DNA of 64,000 nt from Echinometra lucunter (lineage: Eukaryota; Echinodermata; Echinoidea; Camarodonta; Echinometridae): contig CM057156.1 in the NCBI GenBank assembly GCA_029962745.1, positions 165,185 to 229,184 of the forward strand, written 5' to 3'. The notes under the pieces are model-generated. The model did no database searches. It was not told the DNA's origin and was given only the letters and a program-made list of their open reading frames with translations. The translations under genes and the position numbers were made by a program. Shown in pieces: positions 21,343-30,844 of the stretch (within the stretch, counting starts at the first letter, position 1; the number at the start of each line of letters is the position of its first letter).

Positions 21343-21683
21343 CATTGGCGTAAATCCGGGGGGGGGGGGGGGGGGGGGGTTGGGGGGGGGTATATCCACC
21401 CCACTTTTTTGAGAGGTGGGGAGGGGGATGGCGTGTACAAATATCTCCCCACTTTTTAAGGAAGAAATGATATTTGAATTAATCAGTTAGTAAAATGTTA
21501 ATTTATCATTAATCATTTTTGTCTCGCTCGCTTTGCTCGCTCATCATACTTTAGAATTTCTATTTGAAAAAGCGATTAAAGGTGTGGAGTGTGGAGTGTG
21601 AGTTCGACAGAAAAAAAAATCTGCAAAAAAAGTCGATCATTCCCCCCCCCCCCCCCATTCCTCAAAGTGGATTTACGCCGATG
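21343..21683. mobile_element. Complete family A hAT-like element, 341 bp
   Basis: The ends CATTGGCGTAAATCC and GGATTTACGCCGATG are inverted. The flanks GCTTTATG (21335-21342) and GCTTTGTG (21684-21691) match at 7 of 8 positions, as expected for an aged hAT target-site duplication. The interior has long G and C runs and one CGCTCGCTTTGCTCGCTC block. Confidence 0.8.
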
Positions 21684-22195
21684 GCTTTGTGGTATACCTT
21701 TGTCTTCTTTCACCGTTTGTATCATATACTTTGATTGTTGGAGAAGGACCTCGAAATACGACTGGTATTAAGATGGTAATAAAGTGACACATATGCAGTT
21801 AAGTTCTTTGAATTAATTTTACACACTGGATTTGTGCGCGATGAAAACATTAAATATCTTCTTGAGGAGATGGAAAATCTGTGCTGCTGTGACATTGCTT
21901 AATGATTACCGTGTCACCTATTCCTGAATCTTTCAGTTTTACCATCGCCATTTTATTTCATTGGAAACAGAATTAAACCAAAAATTTGAAGTAGCTTGTC
22001 CCTGGACCCATAGTCAACCAGATGAGGCTTACTTTGACAGTAGCAGCGGTGAAACACTTGATGTTGACCTCAGATTCCCAATCGCATCATCAGTCATACT
22101 AAGTCTCGGGATACTACGACTATTATTTGCAGATTTATGAGAGACAGCGATGCTTCTATTACCATAAATGCACCATGTATTGGAGAAAATACACC

Positions 22196-22500
22196 TGGGG
22201 TGTGTTTCACAAAGACTAAGATTGACTCAAATCGCTCTTAACTATGACCAGGCCATTCGGGCCACTGTTTTCTTTCACCATCGGTTTCTCTAGGGATGTG
22301 CAAATCATTGCCACAAATTTGAATAATTTACATTTTTTGTTTTCTTCATCAATGAACTATAAAAAATTGTCAATTCTGCAGATTTCTGAACATGATTTGC
22401 AAATCCTTTGTGAGATCCATGGTGAAAGAAAACAGTGGCATGAATGGCTTGCCATAGTTAAGTGCGCTTTCAGTCAGTATTAGTCTTCGTGAAACACCCC
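22196..22500. mobile_element. Palindromic MITE inserted in Ig pseudogene 3
   Basis: The arms GGGGTGTGTTTCACAAAGAC and TTCGTGAAACACCCC are inverted. ACC occurs on both sides (22193-22195 and 22501-22503). Removing the element and one ACC leaves ACACCGGACTAGTAAG, which matches the uninterrupted paralogue at 4570 and nearly matches 12650. The interior is partly self-complementary (CACCATCGGTTTC with TCCATGGTGAAAG). Confidence 0.85.
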
Positions 22501-22923
22501 ACCGGACTAGTAAGTGTAGACCCTTTCATTGTAGAAGTGACTTTAGGTTCCAAAGCATCATTCGTTTGTATATCTGGTAATCAGAATTATTCTCCTGAGA
22601 TCTCTTGGGAAGTAAGCGTTAATGGAAATGCTCCCTTTGTTAGTCAAGAGCGTCTGATAAAAACAATGCAGTTATGTCTATTATAAACGTATAAGATAGA
22701 GAGCAATACACGCTAATCGAATTATAGCCCATATCTCCGAAGACGTTATAGTGTCAAGCTATGCATCTCTGCGAATTTCGAAGTCACAACACGTCCCTCT
22801 CAAAGACTCTCTGGAGAGATTCAGACAAATCGGACAACTGAAATACCAACAACCAGTTAGACCCAACTTTGGAAAACCGAACACAGGTACTCCGAAAACG
22901 GCGTATGAATATAGAGCCCTCAT

Positions 22924-23185
22924 CGTTCAGTGTGAGGCGGTGTGTACAAAAGGCATGTGAAAAATCTTGCAAAGTCAACCTGCCAACGAAATGAATATTC
23001 TTTAAAATAATGCTGCGTGTCAATTAACTTCAAAATCCGTGAATGACTTGCCATATGTAATGACTTTCAAATGACATACATTGAAAACTAATATATCCGC
23101 AGCATTATTCTATAAAATAGATTATCAACAGCATTGCAAACATTGCAGGATTTTCTACATGCCTTTTACACACACTGACTGTTCG
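22924..23185. mobile_element. Second palindromic MITE in Ig pseudogene 3
   Basis: The left arm CGTTCAGTGTGAGG...GTACAAAAGGCATG pairs with the right arm CATGCCTTTTACACACAC...GTTCG. Homology to the receptor stops shortly before and resumes just after it (AGCGTCATCGAACTTGCG; compare 13016). It is non-coding. Confidence 0.75.
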
Positions 23186-23412
23186 GTAAATAGCGTCATC
23201 GAACTTGCGAAACCGGTTCAACCTAACAAGGAAGGTGGAAGGAAAATAGCTTTAGCTGTGGTAGTAATATTCGTCTTCCTCATCATAGCCTTTGTGGTCA
23301 CCATCGTCATCCTTATCAGGAGGCGGAAGAGAGGTTCTCATGAAGGATGTAATGAAGAGACAAGCAATGAATCACCATTGGCGATTTCTTCTAATTCAAA
23401 AACTTATATTAG

Positions 23413-23580
23413 CAGTAGATGGCATGTTCGAATCCCGCTGATTCCAATTGTTTCTGACTCGTGATTTTCATTACAGAGCGAACATGCAATCTTTAACACT
23501 GGGAGTAATGCCGAAATTTTTTTTTACAAATTATAGATTCCTCCCATTAAGCTTCTTTATTTACTATCTATTGTCCACGG
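23413..23580 (+). mobile_element. tRNA-derived SINE, copy 1 (5' truncated)
   Basis: It starts within the tRNA-like head at GCAGTAGATGGCATG, followed by the B-box TTCGAATCCCGCTG, the body GATTTTCATTACAGAGCG and the tail CTTCTTTATTTACTATC. It matches 24855-25041 and 25154-25362. The junction with the Ig pseudogene falls in an 8 bp word, GCAGTAGA, present in both partners. Confidence 0.8.
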
Positions 23581-23624
23581 CAGACTGTTGCATATTTAAT
23601 GAGTCAGAAAGAAGAGGATCTTGG

Positions 23625-24826
23625 CAAGGGCGTCGCTAGAGGGGGGGGGGGGGGGGGGGAGGGATGTATGACACCCCCCATTAAAAATTCCTGTCCGCAA
23701 ATTCGCGATTGCTGTCGGCCCCCCCCCCCAAAAAAAAAAGAGAGAGCGAGAGAGAAAGGAGAGGGAAGAGGAAGGAGGGAAAAAGAAAAAAAAATAGGAG
23801 TAAGGTGCCCCAAAACTGAGTCATATTCGGCTTATTTGCTTGTGCATTTTGACGACGAAATAACATTGGTAACACGAAAGAGAGCATATGATTCCTCGCT
23901 CGCTGCGCTCGCTCATATTATATCTAGATACAGGATGTTTTCGAAAAGCAAACACACTGGGTAAGTGAGATAAACAAATATATATGTACAATTTACATAT
24001 CTATGGGCCCATCATGTATTTTGATGAAGAACTTTTATACCATAAAAAAGACTATACATTATCTTTCCTCACTCGCTGCGCTTACTCGTATGATATTTAG
24101 ATACAGGATGGTCTTTGAAAGCAAAAAGATTAGGTAGGAGAGGTGACCAAATATATCAAAATAGGTATCTAATAGGCCCATCGTGTATTTTGATAAAGAA
24201 CTTTTACTTCTACCATTTTTCCCCGCTCGCTACGCTCGCTCGTACAATATTCAGATACAAGATGGATTTGGGAAAGCAAACGAATTCGGCAAGCGAGGTA
24301 ACCAAATGTCCCTATTCAAGTTAGATATCTCATAGTTAATACCATCGTGTATTTGGATGAAAAATTATCACTTCTACCATAAAAATAGTATATAGATTTT
24401 TTCCCCCGCTCGCTGCATTTGCTCGTATAATATTAAGATACAGGATGGTCCTTGAATGCGAATGAATCCAACCAGAGAATGGACCAAATATGTCATTTAG
24501 ATATTACTTAGGCCCATCATGCAGTTTGATGAAGAACTATCACTTCTGCGAAAGAGAGTGTATATTTTTCTTCGCTCGCTGCGCTCGCTCGTATCATATT
24601 TAGATACAGAATGTTTTCAGAAAGCTAACACATTCGGCAAATGAGGAGAACAAATATATAATTTAGAAGGAAAATATGATAGAGGCACACAGCTGAATAT
24701 GCCTCATGGGCTTTATGGGCTTAATTTTTCGACGTTGGTCTTCGGCAATCGGAGGCAATTTTTGTTGGCAATCTGGCCTCTACACCCCCCCCCCCCCTCA
24801 TTAAAAAAAGTCTGGCGACGCCCCTG
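23625..24826. mobile_element. hAT-type element (1202 bp) with internal tandem repeats
   Basis: The ends CAAGGGCGTCGCTAGA and TCTGGCGACGCCCCTG are inverted with two mismatches. The flanks GATCTTGG (23617-23624) and GATATTGG (24827-24834) match at 7 of 8. Poly-G and poly-C runs lie just inside the ends. The centre holds about five ~165 bp units, each with a CTCGCTGCGCTCGCTCGTAT-like block, AGATACAGGATGG and GGCCCATCATGTATTTTGATGA-like words (blocks near 23896, 24066, 24218, 24402 and 24563). No transposase frame is seen. Confidence 0.85.
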
Positions 24827-24854
24827 GATATTGGGTATTTGACTCCATTCATCG

Positions 24855-25041
24855 TGACTTGGCCGTGAACCAGAACAGCCTGGTGGTTAAGTCGCTGCCC
24901 GGCAAGCAGTAGATGGCAGGTTCGAATCCCGCTGGTTCCAATTTATTCTGACTTGTGATTTTCATTACAGATCGAACATGCGATCTTTAACACTGGAAGT
25001 AATGCCGAAAATCTGTTCACAAATTGTAAATTCCTCCCATC
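24855..25041 (+). mobile_element. tRNA-derived SINE, copy 2
   Basis: The head reads GACTTGGCCGTGAACCAGAA, then the A-box-like TGGTTAAGTCG, then the B-box GGTTCGAATCC with canonical spacing. The body and 3' part are shared with the other two copies. It runs into a partial family A repeat at about 25042-25130. The internal boxes fit an RNA polymerase III promoter. Confidence 0.8.
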
Positions 25042-25130
25042 ATATTTTAGAATTTATATTTGAAAATGCGATTGACCACCAAAAAAAGTAATAATTTTTG
25101 GCTCGCTCACTTCGCTCGCTCGCAAAATAA
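25042..25130. repeat. Partial family A subunit between two SINE copies
   Basis: One ~75 bp subunit (CATATTTTAGAATTTATATT, GCGATTGACC, CGCTCACTTCGCTCGCTCGC) lies between SINE copies 2 and 3. It has no termini of its own. Confidence 0.6.
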
Positions 25131-25153
25131 AAAATATATTATATTTAGATACA

Positions 25154-25362
25154 GGACTTGGCGGTGAACCAGAATAGCCTGGATTAAGTCGCTGCCCGGC
25201 AAGCAGTAGATGGCAGGTTGAAATCCCGCTGGTTCTAATTTTTTCTGACTTGTGATTTTCATCACAGATCGAACATGCGATCTTTCACACTGGAAGTAAT
25301 GCCGAAAATCTGTTTACAAATTGTAAATTCCTCCCATCAAGCTTCTTTATTTACTGTCTAGA
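25154..25362 (+). mobile_element. tRNA-derived SINE, copy 3
   Basis: It matches copy 2 from GACTTGGCGGTGAACCAGAA through the tail CTTCTTTATTTACTGTC. The A-box has lost three bases (CCTGGATTAAGTCGC). The B-box is GGTTGAAATCC, also mutated. Confidence 0.8.
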
Positions 25363-25617
25363 TTCTAGTAAAAATAATTTGACTAGATCAACGGATCGTA
25401 CAGGCAACAACACTAACTTTGAATTTATTGAATTTCCACAAAAGTAAGTGTACAAAATTAACCTATATATACAACGTAAAGCGGGGGGGGGGGGGGGGGG
25501 GGATAACAAAAGTATAATTACTTATCGAGGTTACCCCCTTACAAATGAGTTCATAAAAGTACACATATACATAAGACAACAAATTTTCACTGATACATAA
25601 TTGACAATTACACACAA

Positions 25618-25658
<41 letters not shown>

Positions 25659-26513
25659 TCCTACACACATGCAAGAAAGCCTAATTTTTGGTACATGTCA
25701 ATAGAAAAAGATTTGTATCTCCTTTTGAATGAATTCAGAGTTGGGCTTTCTCTTATAATTTCTTCTATATTGTTCCACACTTTGAGCTGTTCGTTCTTGT
25801 TAGAGGAAAATGATATTTCTTACATGATCTTGTATTATAGGTGTGAAAATCAGAGTTAAATTGAAAATATTTGGAAATTTGAATAGAGATTTTATTTTTG
25901 AAACAAAGAAACATACAAACAGCAATATGGTAAAGGTTTAAATCATAAATATTCAAAATCTGTAACTGAGAAAAGAGTGGTTTCGAGTGGGCAAGGTAAG
26001 GGGACTTTGTAATATTGCAGGCAACCTTTTTCTGCAGTAAATATAACCTGTTTATATATATGCTATTGGAATTACACCAGGCAATATTGCAATAGTGTAA
26101 GTAAGGAAGAATAATTGCATTATAGATAGTCATCAATATGAATTTTGGCAAGAATGGTAATCTGTTGATAATACCAACTCCTTTGGAAACTTTGTTGCTG
26201 ATAATACCAATATGTCAATGCCATGTTGATTTATTGTCTATTGTCACCCCTAGAAATTTTAGTGAAGATACTAATGAAATATCTTTGTTACCCGTGTTTA
26301 CGTCAAATTGTGAGTGCAAATGCTTATTAGTAAAAATCATGTATTTTTTTAAAAAATATTCAATACTAGTTTATTGACAGACAACCATTTATCTAATAAC
26401 ACCAATTCACAATTAAACTTATCATTTAGTACCTGTGGGTTTGTATGTGACATGAAAACACTGGTATCATCTGCAAACTGAATGAAATTGAGATGACAAG
26501 ATAAATTGTATAT

Positions 26514-26676
26514 CACTATGAACATGGCGGACAAAGAAAGTGGACAAAATAAACAACCCCTCATTTTATCCTTCACAATGGTTCTGGTAGTAAAAAGAAC
26601 ATCCCTTCACTGCTATTATCTAAAAATATGTGAAACAGGTGTAACATGCATATTCACCTGGAACTACTGATTAAAC
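26514..26676. mobile_element. Rearranged partial copy of the MITE at 26756
   Basis: It starts CACTATGAACATGGCGGACA like the full copy and follows it to CTTCACTGCTATTAT. It then continues with the central segment in inverted order (CTAAAAATATGTGAAACAGG to ACTACTGATTAAACAT) and stops. The next bases repeat LINE sequence already present at 26432-26520. Confidence 0.75.
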
Positions 26677-26755
26677 ATGGGTTTGTATGTGACATGAAAA
26701 CACTGGTATCATCTGCAAACTGAATGAAATTGAGATGACAAGATAAATTGTATAT

Positions 26756-27023
26756 CACTATGAACATGGCGGACAAAGAAAGTGGACAAAATAAACAATC
26801 TATCATTCTACCCTTCACAATGGTTCTGGTAGTCAAAAGAACATCCCTTCACTGCTATTATGTTTAATCAGTAGTTCCAGGTGAATATGCATGTTACACC
26901 TGTTTCACATATTTTTAGATAATAGCAGTGAAGGGATGTTCTTTTGACTACCAGAACCATTGTGAAGGATAAAATGAGGGGTTGCTTATTTTGTCCGCTT
27001 TCTTGTCTGTCATGTTCATAGTG
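26756..27023. mobile_element. Palindromic MITE inserted in the LINE reverse transcriptase
   Basis: The two arms are almost complete inverted copies beginning CACTATGAACATG. TATAT flanks both sides (26751-26755 and 27024-27028). The terminal CACTA and short target duplication are compatible with the CACTA/EnSpm group, but the palindrome alone does not prove that. A trimmed relative lies at 3112-3335. Confidence 0.8.
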
Positions 27024-29090
27024 TATATCATTCATATAAATAAAAAATAACAGGGACCTAAAATAGAACCCTGGGGCACTCCACATCTATTGCCTTTTAA
27101 CTCGGATACAGTATTGTTTATGGTAACAAATTATTTAAGATCAAATAAACAACTTTTACACCAATCTAGTAAAACACCTCTTATGCCGTAATTACTAAGT
27201 TTATTTATCAAAATATAATGGTCGAGAATGTCAAAGGCTTTTGACAAATCAAGAAATAAACCCAACATGATTTCTTTCTTGTCAAAGCAAGTGCTAACTT
27301 TATGAATAAAATCCAGAAGTGGTGAGGTTGTGGAGTGCCCTGGTCTAAAGCCATACCGATGTTCTAAAATAATGTTACATTTTTCAAGAAAATCGTACAT
27401 CCTGGAGTAAAAACATTTTTCAAAAATTTTAGAAAAGACGGGAAGAACAGATATGGGCCTGTAATTACTGACATCATTTTGAGCACCACCTTTGAAAATT
27501 GGAATTACTTTAGAAATTTTCATTTTGTCAGGAAATATACCTTTAGCTATAGACATATTAAAGATTCTACAAAGAGGAACACAGATGATAAGGACGACAC
27601 GTTTAACAACAGATATATGTACATTGTCAAAGCCAGGACTTGAATTCTTTTTCAATTTACAAACTATTTCAATTATTTCTTTACAAGTGACAGGTGAAAA
27701 AATGCAGATTTCACCTCAGCCTTTAGGAATGATTTGTAATTTACATCAGAATATTGCACATTTCCCCTTAGATTGTAACCAATGTTTACAAAATACTCAT
27801 TAAATATGTTAGAGATTGCAATTCCATTTTGAATTGGTTTGTTATCATGTGAAATTTCTATTACAATTTTCTTCCTGTCTTTCTTTTTTGCACCTAGTAT
27901 TTCTTGTAATACATTCCATGTTTTCCGCATGTCACCCACAGCATTATCAAATTTATGTTTGAAAAAATTATGTTTAGCTTTTTTCAATTCATTGTTCACC
28001 TTGTTTCGGAACCTCTTATACTTTTCTTGTCTATAATCTGTTCGATTCTGAAGATACTTTCTATATAGTTTGAATTTTTTATTGCACATAATACATAATA
28101 CATAATTCCCTAGTGATCCATGGTTTGTTTTGTCTTCCTTTTTTAATTCTTACAGTTTTAATAGGAAAACATTCATTGCAACATACCAAAAATTGATGTA
28201 TGATTGATTTTCCTTCTTTTCTTTTCTACAAATACTAGATATAGGTAAATGGTCACTGATGTCTGCAACCAAGACGCCTGACAGAATATGTTCTAGTTTC
28301 TTTGTAAATATGTTATCTAAAAGTGAGCTTGTATTCTGAGTGGTACGGGTTGGAAAATGGATTAACGGATACATAGAATTGATCAGGAGCATATCTAGAA
28401 ATTCATCAACTAATGCACTATTAAAAGAATTCATCAAGTCAATGTTAAAATCACCAACTAAGAAGAGATCTTTATTTTCTTTATTTACAGATTCTGCAAT
28501 AACATGGAGCATTCCAAGAAAAGAAGGAATAGATTGACCTGGAGGTCTGTATATGGTGCCAAGTACAGTTTTTTTTTGTTAAAAGCATTAAATTCAATAA
28601 AGATAGATTCTATACAATCGTTATTCACATCAAGATCTTTTCTATGTATAAAGTTAAAATCATTACGTATGAAAATCCCTACACCACTTCCTCTTTTTGC
28701 TTCTCTTGAGTTTCCAATAAAATCATACCCACTTATATTGAATGGTATATCATCAGGTATCAGCCAAGTTTCAGACACTCCTATTGCACAAAATGTAAAA
28801 TCTAAGGTGCTAAGTAAAGAGAATAGAGAATCACCAGTTTGAAATATACTTCTACAATTTACGTGTATGCATGAAAATATGTCACTTAATCCATTCAACT
28901 TTAGGTTATTTATATGACTATTAAATTCCTCAGGTAAGTATAACTCTTTGATGGGCTCAATATCATCTTCTTTCAAATTAGGAGATAAATATTGTTGCAA
29001 TCTAGAAATATTTACACCATGAATTGATTGATTCGGACTGACAGAGTTAGGCATTTGTACCACAATACACACACATTCGCACACCTACAC

Positions 29091-29683
29091 ACAAACATAT
29101 ACCAAAAATAGCGAAATGAAATAATGAAAATACAGCAACTAATGGATATGGGTAAGAACCTGAAACCATTCACATACTTAAAATGATTACAAGCTTCATC
29201 TTCGGGTCAAACAATAGTTTACAATAGTACAAAAGTTCAAGGTCTTTCATAGAAGTAATTTTTTTTTTTGTTTGTTTCATGTCCATTTGTTGACTTGACA
29301 GAAGCAAATATTCTACCATCCAGGGACCAGGAAGAACTCACTTTCTTGTGTTTGTAGGCTTGTGACAAGAGATGACCATTGTGCTTTGTCAGATCCTCCA
29401 TCTTGACTCACTTCTATAGTGAAATTAACTAGAATTCTAGTAAAATTCATCCATTCATTTTTACTAAAGAATGCTGGTCATTTTTTACTAGAATCTTGTC
29501 AAAACCGACTACCATGACCCTGATGACTACGGTAGAGTAGAGTAAGTGTCCTTGCCATCCCTGGGAAGCTTACAACCGAAAACAGTTTAAATTCAAACGT
29601 TGAATAGATAAGTGTCCGCGCCAGGAAATGTGCATAGATCAGTGTGTGTATATGGGTGCACACACAAACACCCCCCCCCCCCC

Positions 29684-29714
<31 letters not shown>

Positions 29715-30201
29715 ACAAAATCGTTTACAACGACTTTTATCTCAGGGTGGACATCTTTTACATCACAGCGAAGACACTTTTCTTTCAGGACTCTCTTTGA
29801 TTTGGGGAATTCTTGGGGCGTACGCATCTGCAGTCGCTGGACATTGTCACTGATTCATGTTTTATGAATACCTGATTTAAAGGATGTCTTCACAAATGAA
29901 AATCTCACCTGTCATAACTTTTGAAGTACACATCCAAACTTTGCATGGTTGGCATGTATAAAATTGTCATCGTTTTCACCCGAATTTGACGCAAGGGGAT
30001 TTAGACATGCTATTTGGAAACAAAAAATTTGCACGTTAAAGCGTAAAACGGATTAATGCTATCAAAGTATCATTTGAAGGAATAATATTTCAAATTTATT
30101 GGAAATAGATAATATCTGTCAGAAAGATAATATAGTTTGGTCACAACAACCATGACAACCCTTTGTTTTAGGGTTTTGTATTTTTTTAAAAAAAAATTTG
30201 C
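29091..30201. other. Intergenic, no gene seen
   Basis: There is a C/A homopolymer run at 29670-29709 and a small self-complementary patch near 29430-29500 (CTAGAATTCTAG). The rest is unremarkable AT-rich sequence. Confidence 0.5.
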
Positions 30202-30344
30202 TTGTTGCCTGGAAATCAATATGTTATGTCTAGTTATGGTCTTCTGCGAATTATCGAGGAGACAACATTGAACCTCCAAACCCAATCAGATGAGGGTGAA
30301 ACAAATCAGATGACGGAAAGGAGATCACTTCAGACAGTCGAATC
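30202..30344 (+). pseudogene. Fragment of an Ig receptor related to 8207-9985, cut by the gap
   Basis: It encodes the end of a membrane-proximal Ig domain and the stalk. LPGNQYVMSSYGLLRIIEE and DEGETNQMTERRSLQTVES align with LPGNRSVSSYGLLRIMEG and the following stalk at 9089-9229. Homology stops abruptly upstream at about 30200, next to an A/T run. It stops downstream at the N run. It may be a remnant, or part of a gene whose rest is in the gap. Confidence 0.75.
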
Positions 30345-30844
30345 NNNNNNNNNNNNNNNNNNNNNNNNNNNNNNNNNNNNNNNNNNNNNNNNNNNNNNNN
30401 NNNNNNNNNNNNNNNNNNNNNNNNNNNNNNNNNNNNNNNNNNNNNNNNNNNNNNNNNNNNNNNNNNNNNNNNNNNNNNNNNNNNNNNNNNNNNNNNNNNN
30501 NNNNNNNNNNNNNNNNNNNNNNNNNNNNNNNNNNNNNNNNNNNNNNNNNNNNNNNNNNNNNNNNNNNNNNNNNNNNNNNNNNNNNNNNNNNNNNNNNNNN
30601 NNNNNNNNNNNNNNNNNNNNNNNNNNNNNNNNNNNNNNNNNNNNNNNNNNNNNNNNNNNNNNNNNNNNNNNNNNNNNNNNNNNNNNNNNNNNNNNNNNNN
30701 NNNNNNNNNNNNNNNNNNNNNNNNNNNNNNNNNNNNNNNNNNNNNNNNNNNNNNNNNNNNNNNNNNNNNNNNNNNNNNNNNNNNNNNNNNNNNNNNNNNN
30801 NNNNNNNNNNNNNNNNNNNNNNNNNNNNNNNNNNNNNNNNNNNN
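30345..30844. other. Assembly gap of exactly 500 Ns
   Basis: The round size suggests a placeholder of unknown true length. It separates two different Ig receptor copies, so at least a transmembrane/tail region of one and the signal peptide, first domain and part of the second domain of the other may be missing. Confidence 0.95.

Larger units (their letters stand above)
21960..23412 (+). pseudogene. Ig-domain receptor pseudogene 3, broken by three mobile elements
   Basis: The copy starts within domain 2 (GAAGTAGCTTGTCCCTGGAC; compare 12450) and has no signal peptide or domain 1. It runs through domain 2, is interrupted by a 305 bp MITE (22196-22500), and resumes at the conserved linker and membrane-proximal Ig domain with frameshifts near 22660 and 22720. 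A second MITE (22924-23185) interrupts it in the stalk. It then gives the transmembrane helix (IALAVVVIFVFLIIAFVVTI) with RRRKRG and the first part of the tail. At 23412 it joins a tRNA-derived SINE, so the rest of the tail is absent. It is clearly dead. Confidence 0.85.
25440..29090 (-). mobile_element. Degenerate APE-type non-LTR retrotransposon (LINE)
   Basis: Read on the minus strand, pieces of one polyprotein follow in order. An apurinic endonuclease (29084-28150) has SETWL, GDFNID and SDHLPI, the usual catalytic surroundings. A linker region (28089-27673) follows. The reverse transcriptase (27655-26430) has [50 protein letters not shown] and the active-site FADDT. The C-terminal part (26151-25690) has the LPYLHYCNIAW and YNTRSC region and then WNNIEEIIRESPTLNSFKRR in a shifted frame. 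At least three frameshifts break the frame (near 28500, 27660 and 25790), and a palindromic MITE splits the reverse transcriptase between the INDI-like and FADDT motifs. No poly-A or unique 3' tail is clear; a CA microsatellite and poly-G run lie near 25460-25655. The clade is probably CR1/L2/Jockey-like, but I cannot settle it. Confidence 0.85.

Noticed and set aside
23835..24680. CRISPR-like array because of regular ~165 bp spacing
   Set aside because: The units are similar throughout rather than repeat plus unique spacer, and the genome is animal. The array is a satellite inside a hAT-type element.
24855..24960. Functional tRNA gene
   Set aside because: A- and B-boxes are present but no complete cloverleaf could be drawn. 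Two more copies with a shared non-tRNA body show that it is a SINE.
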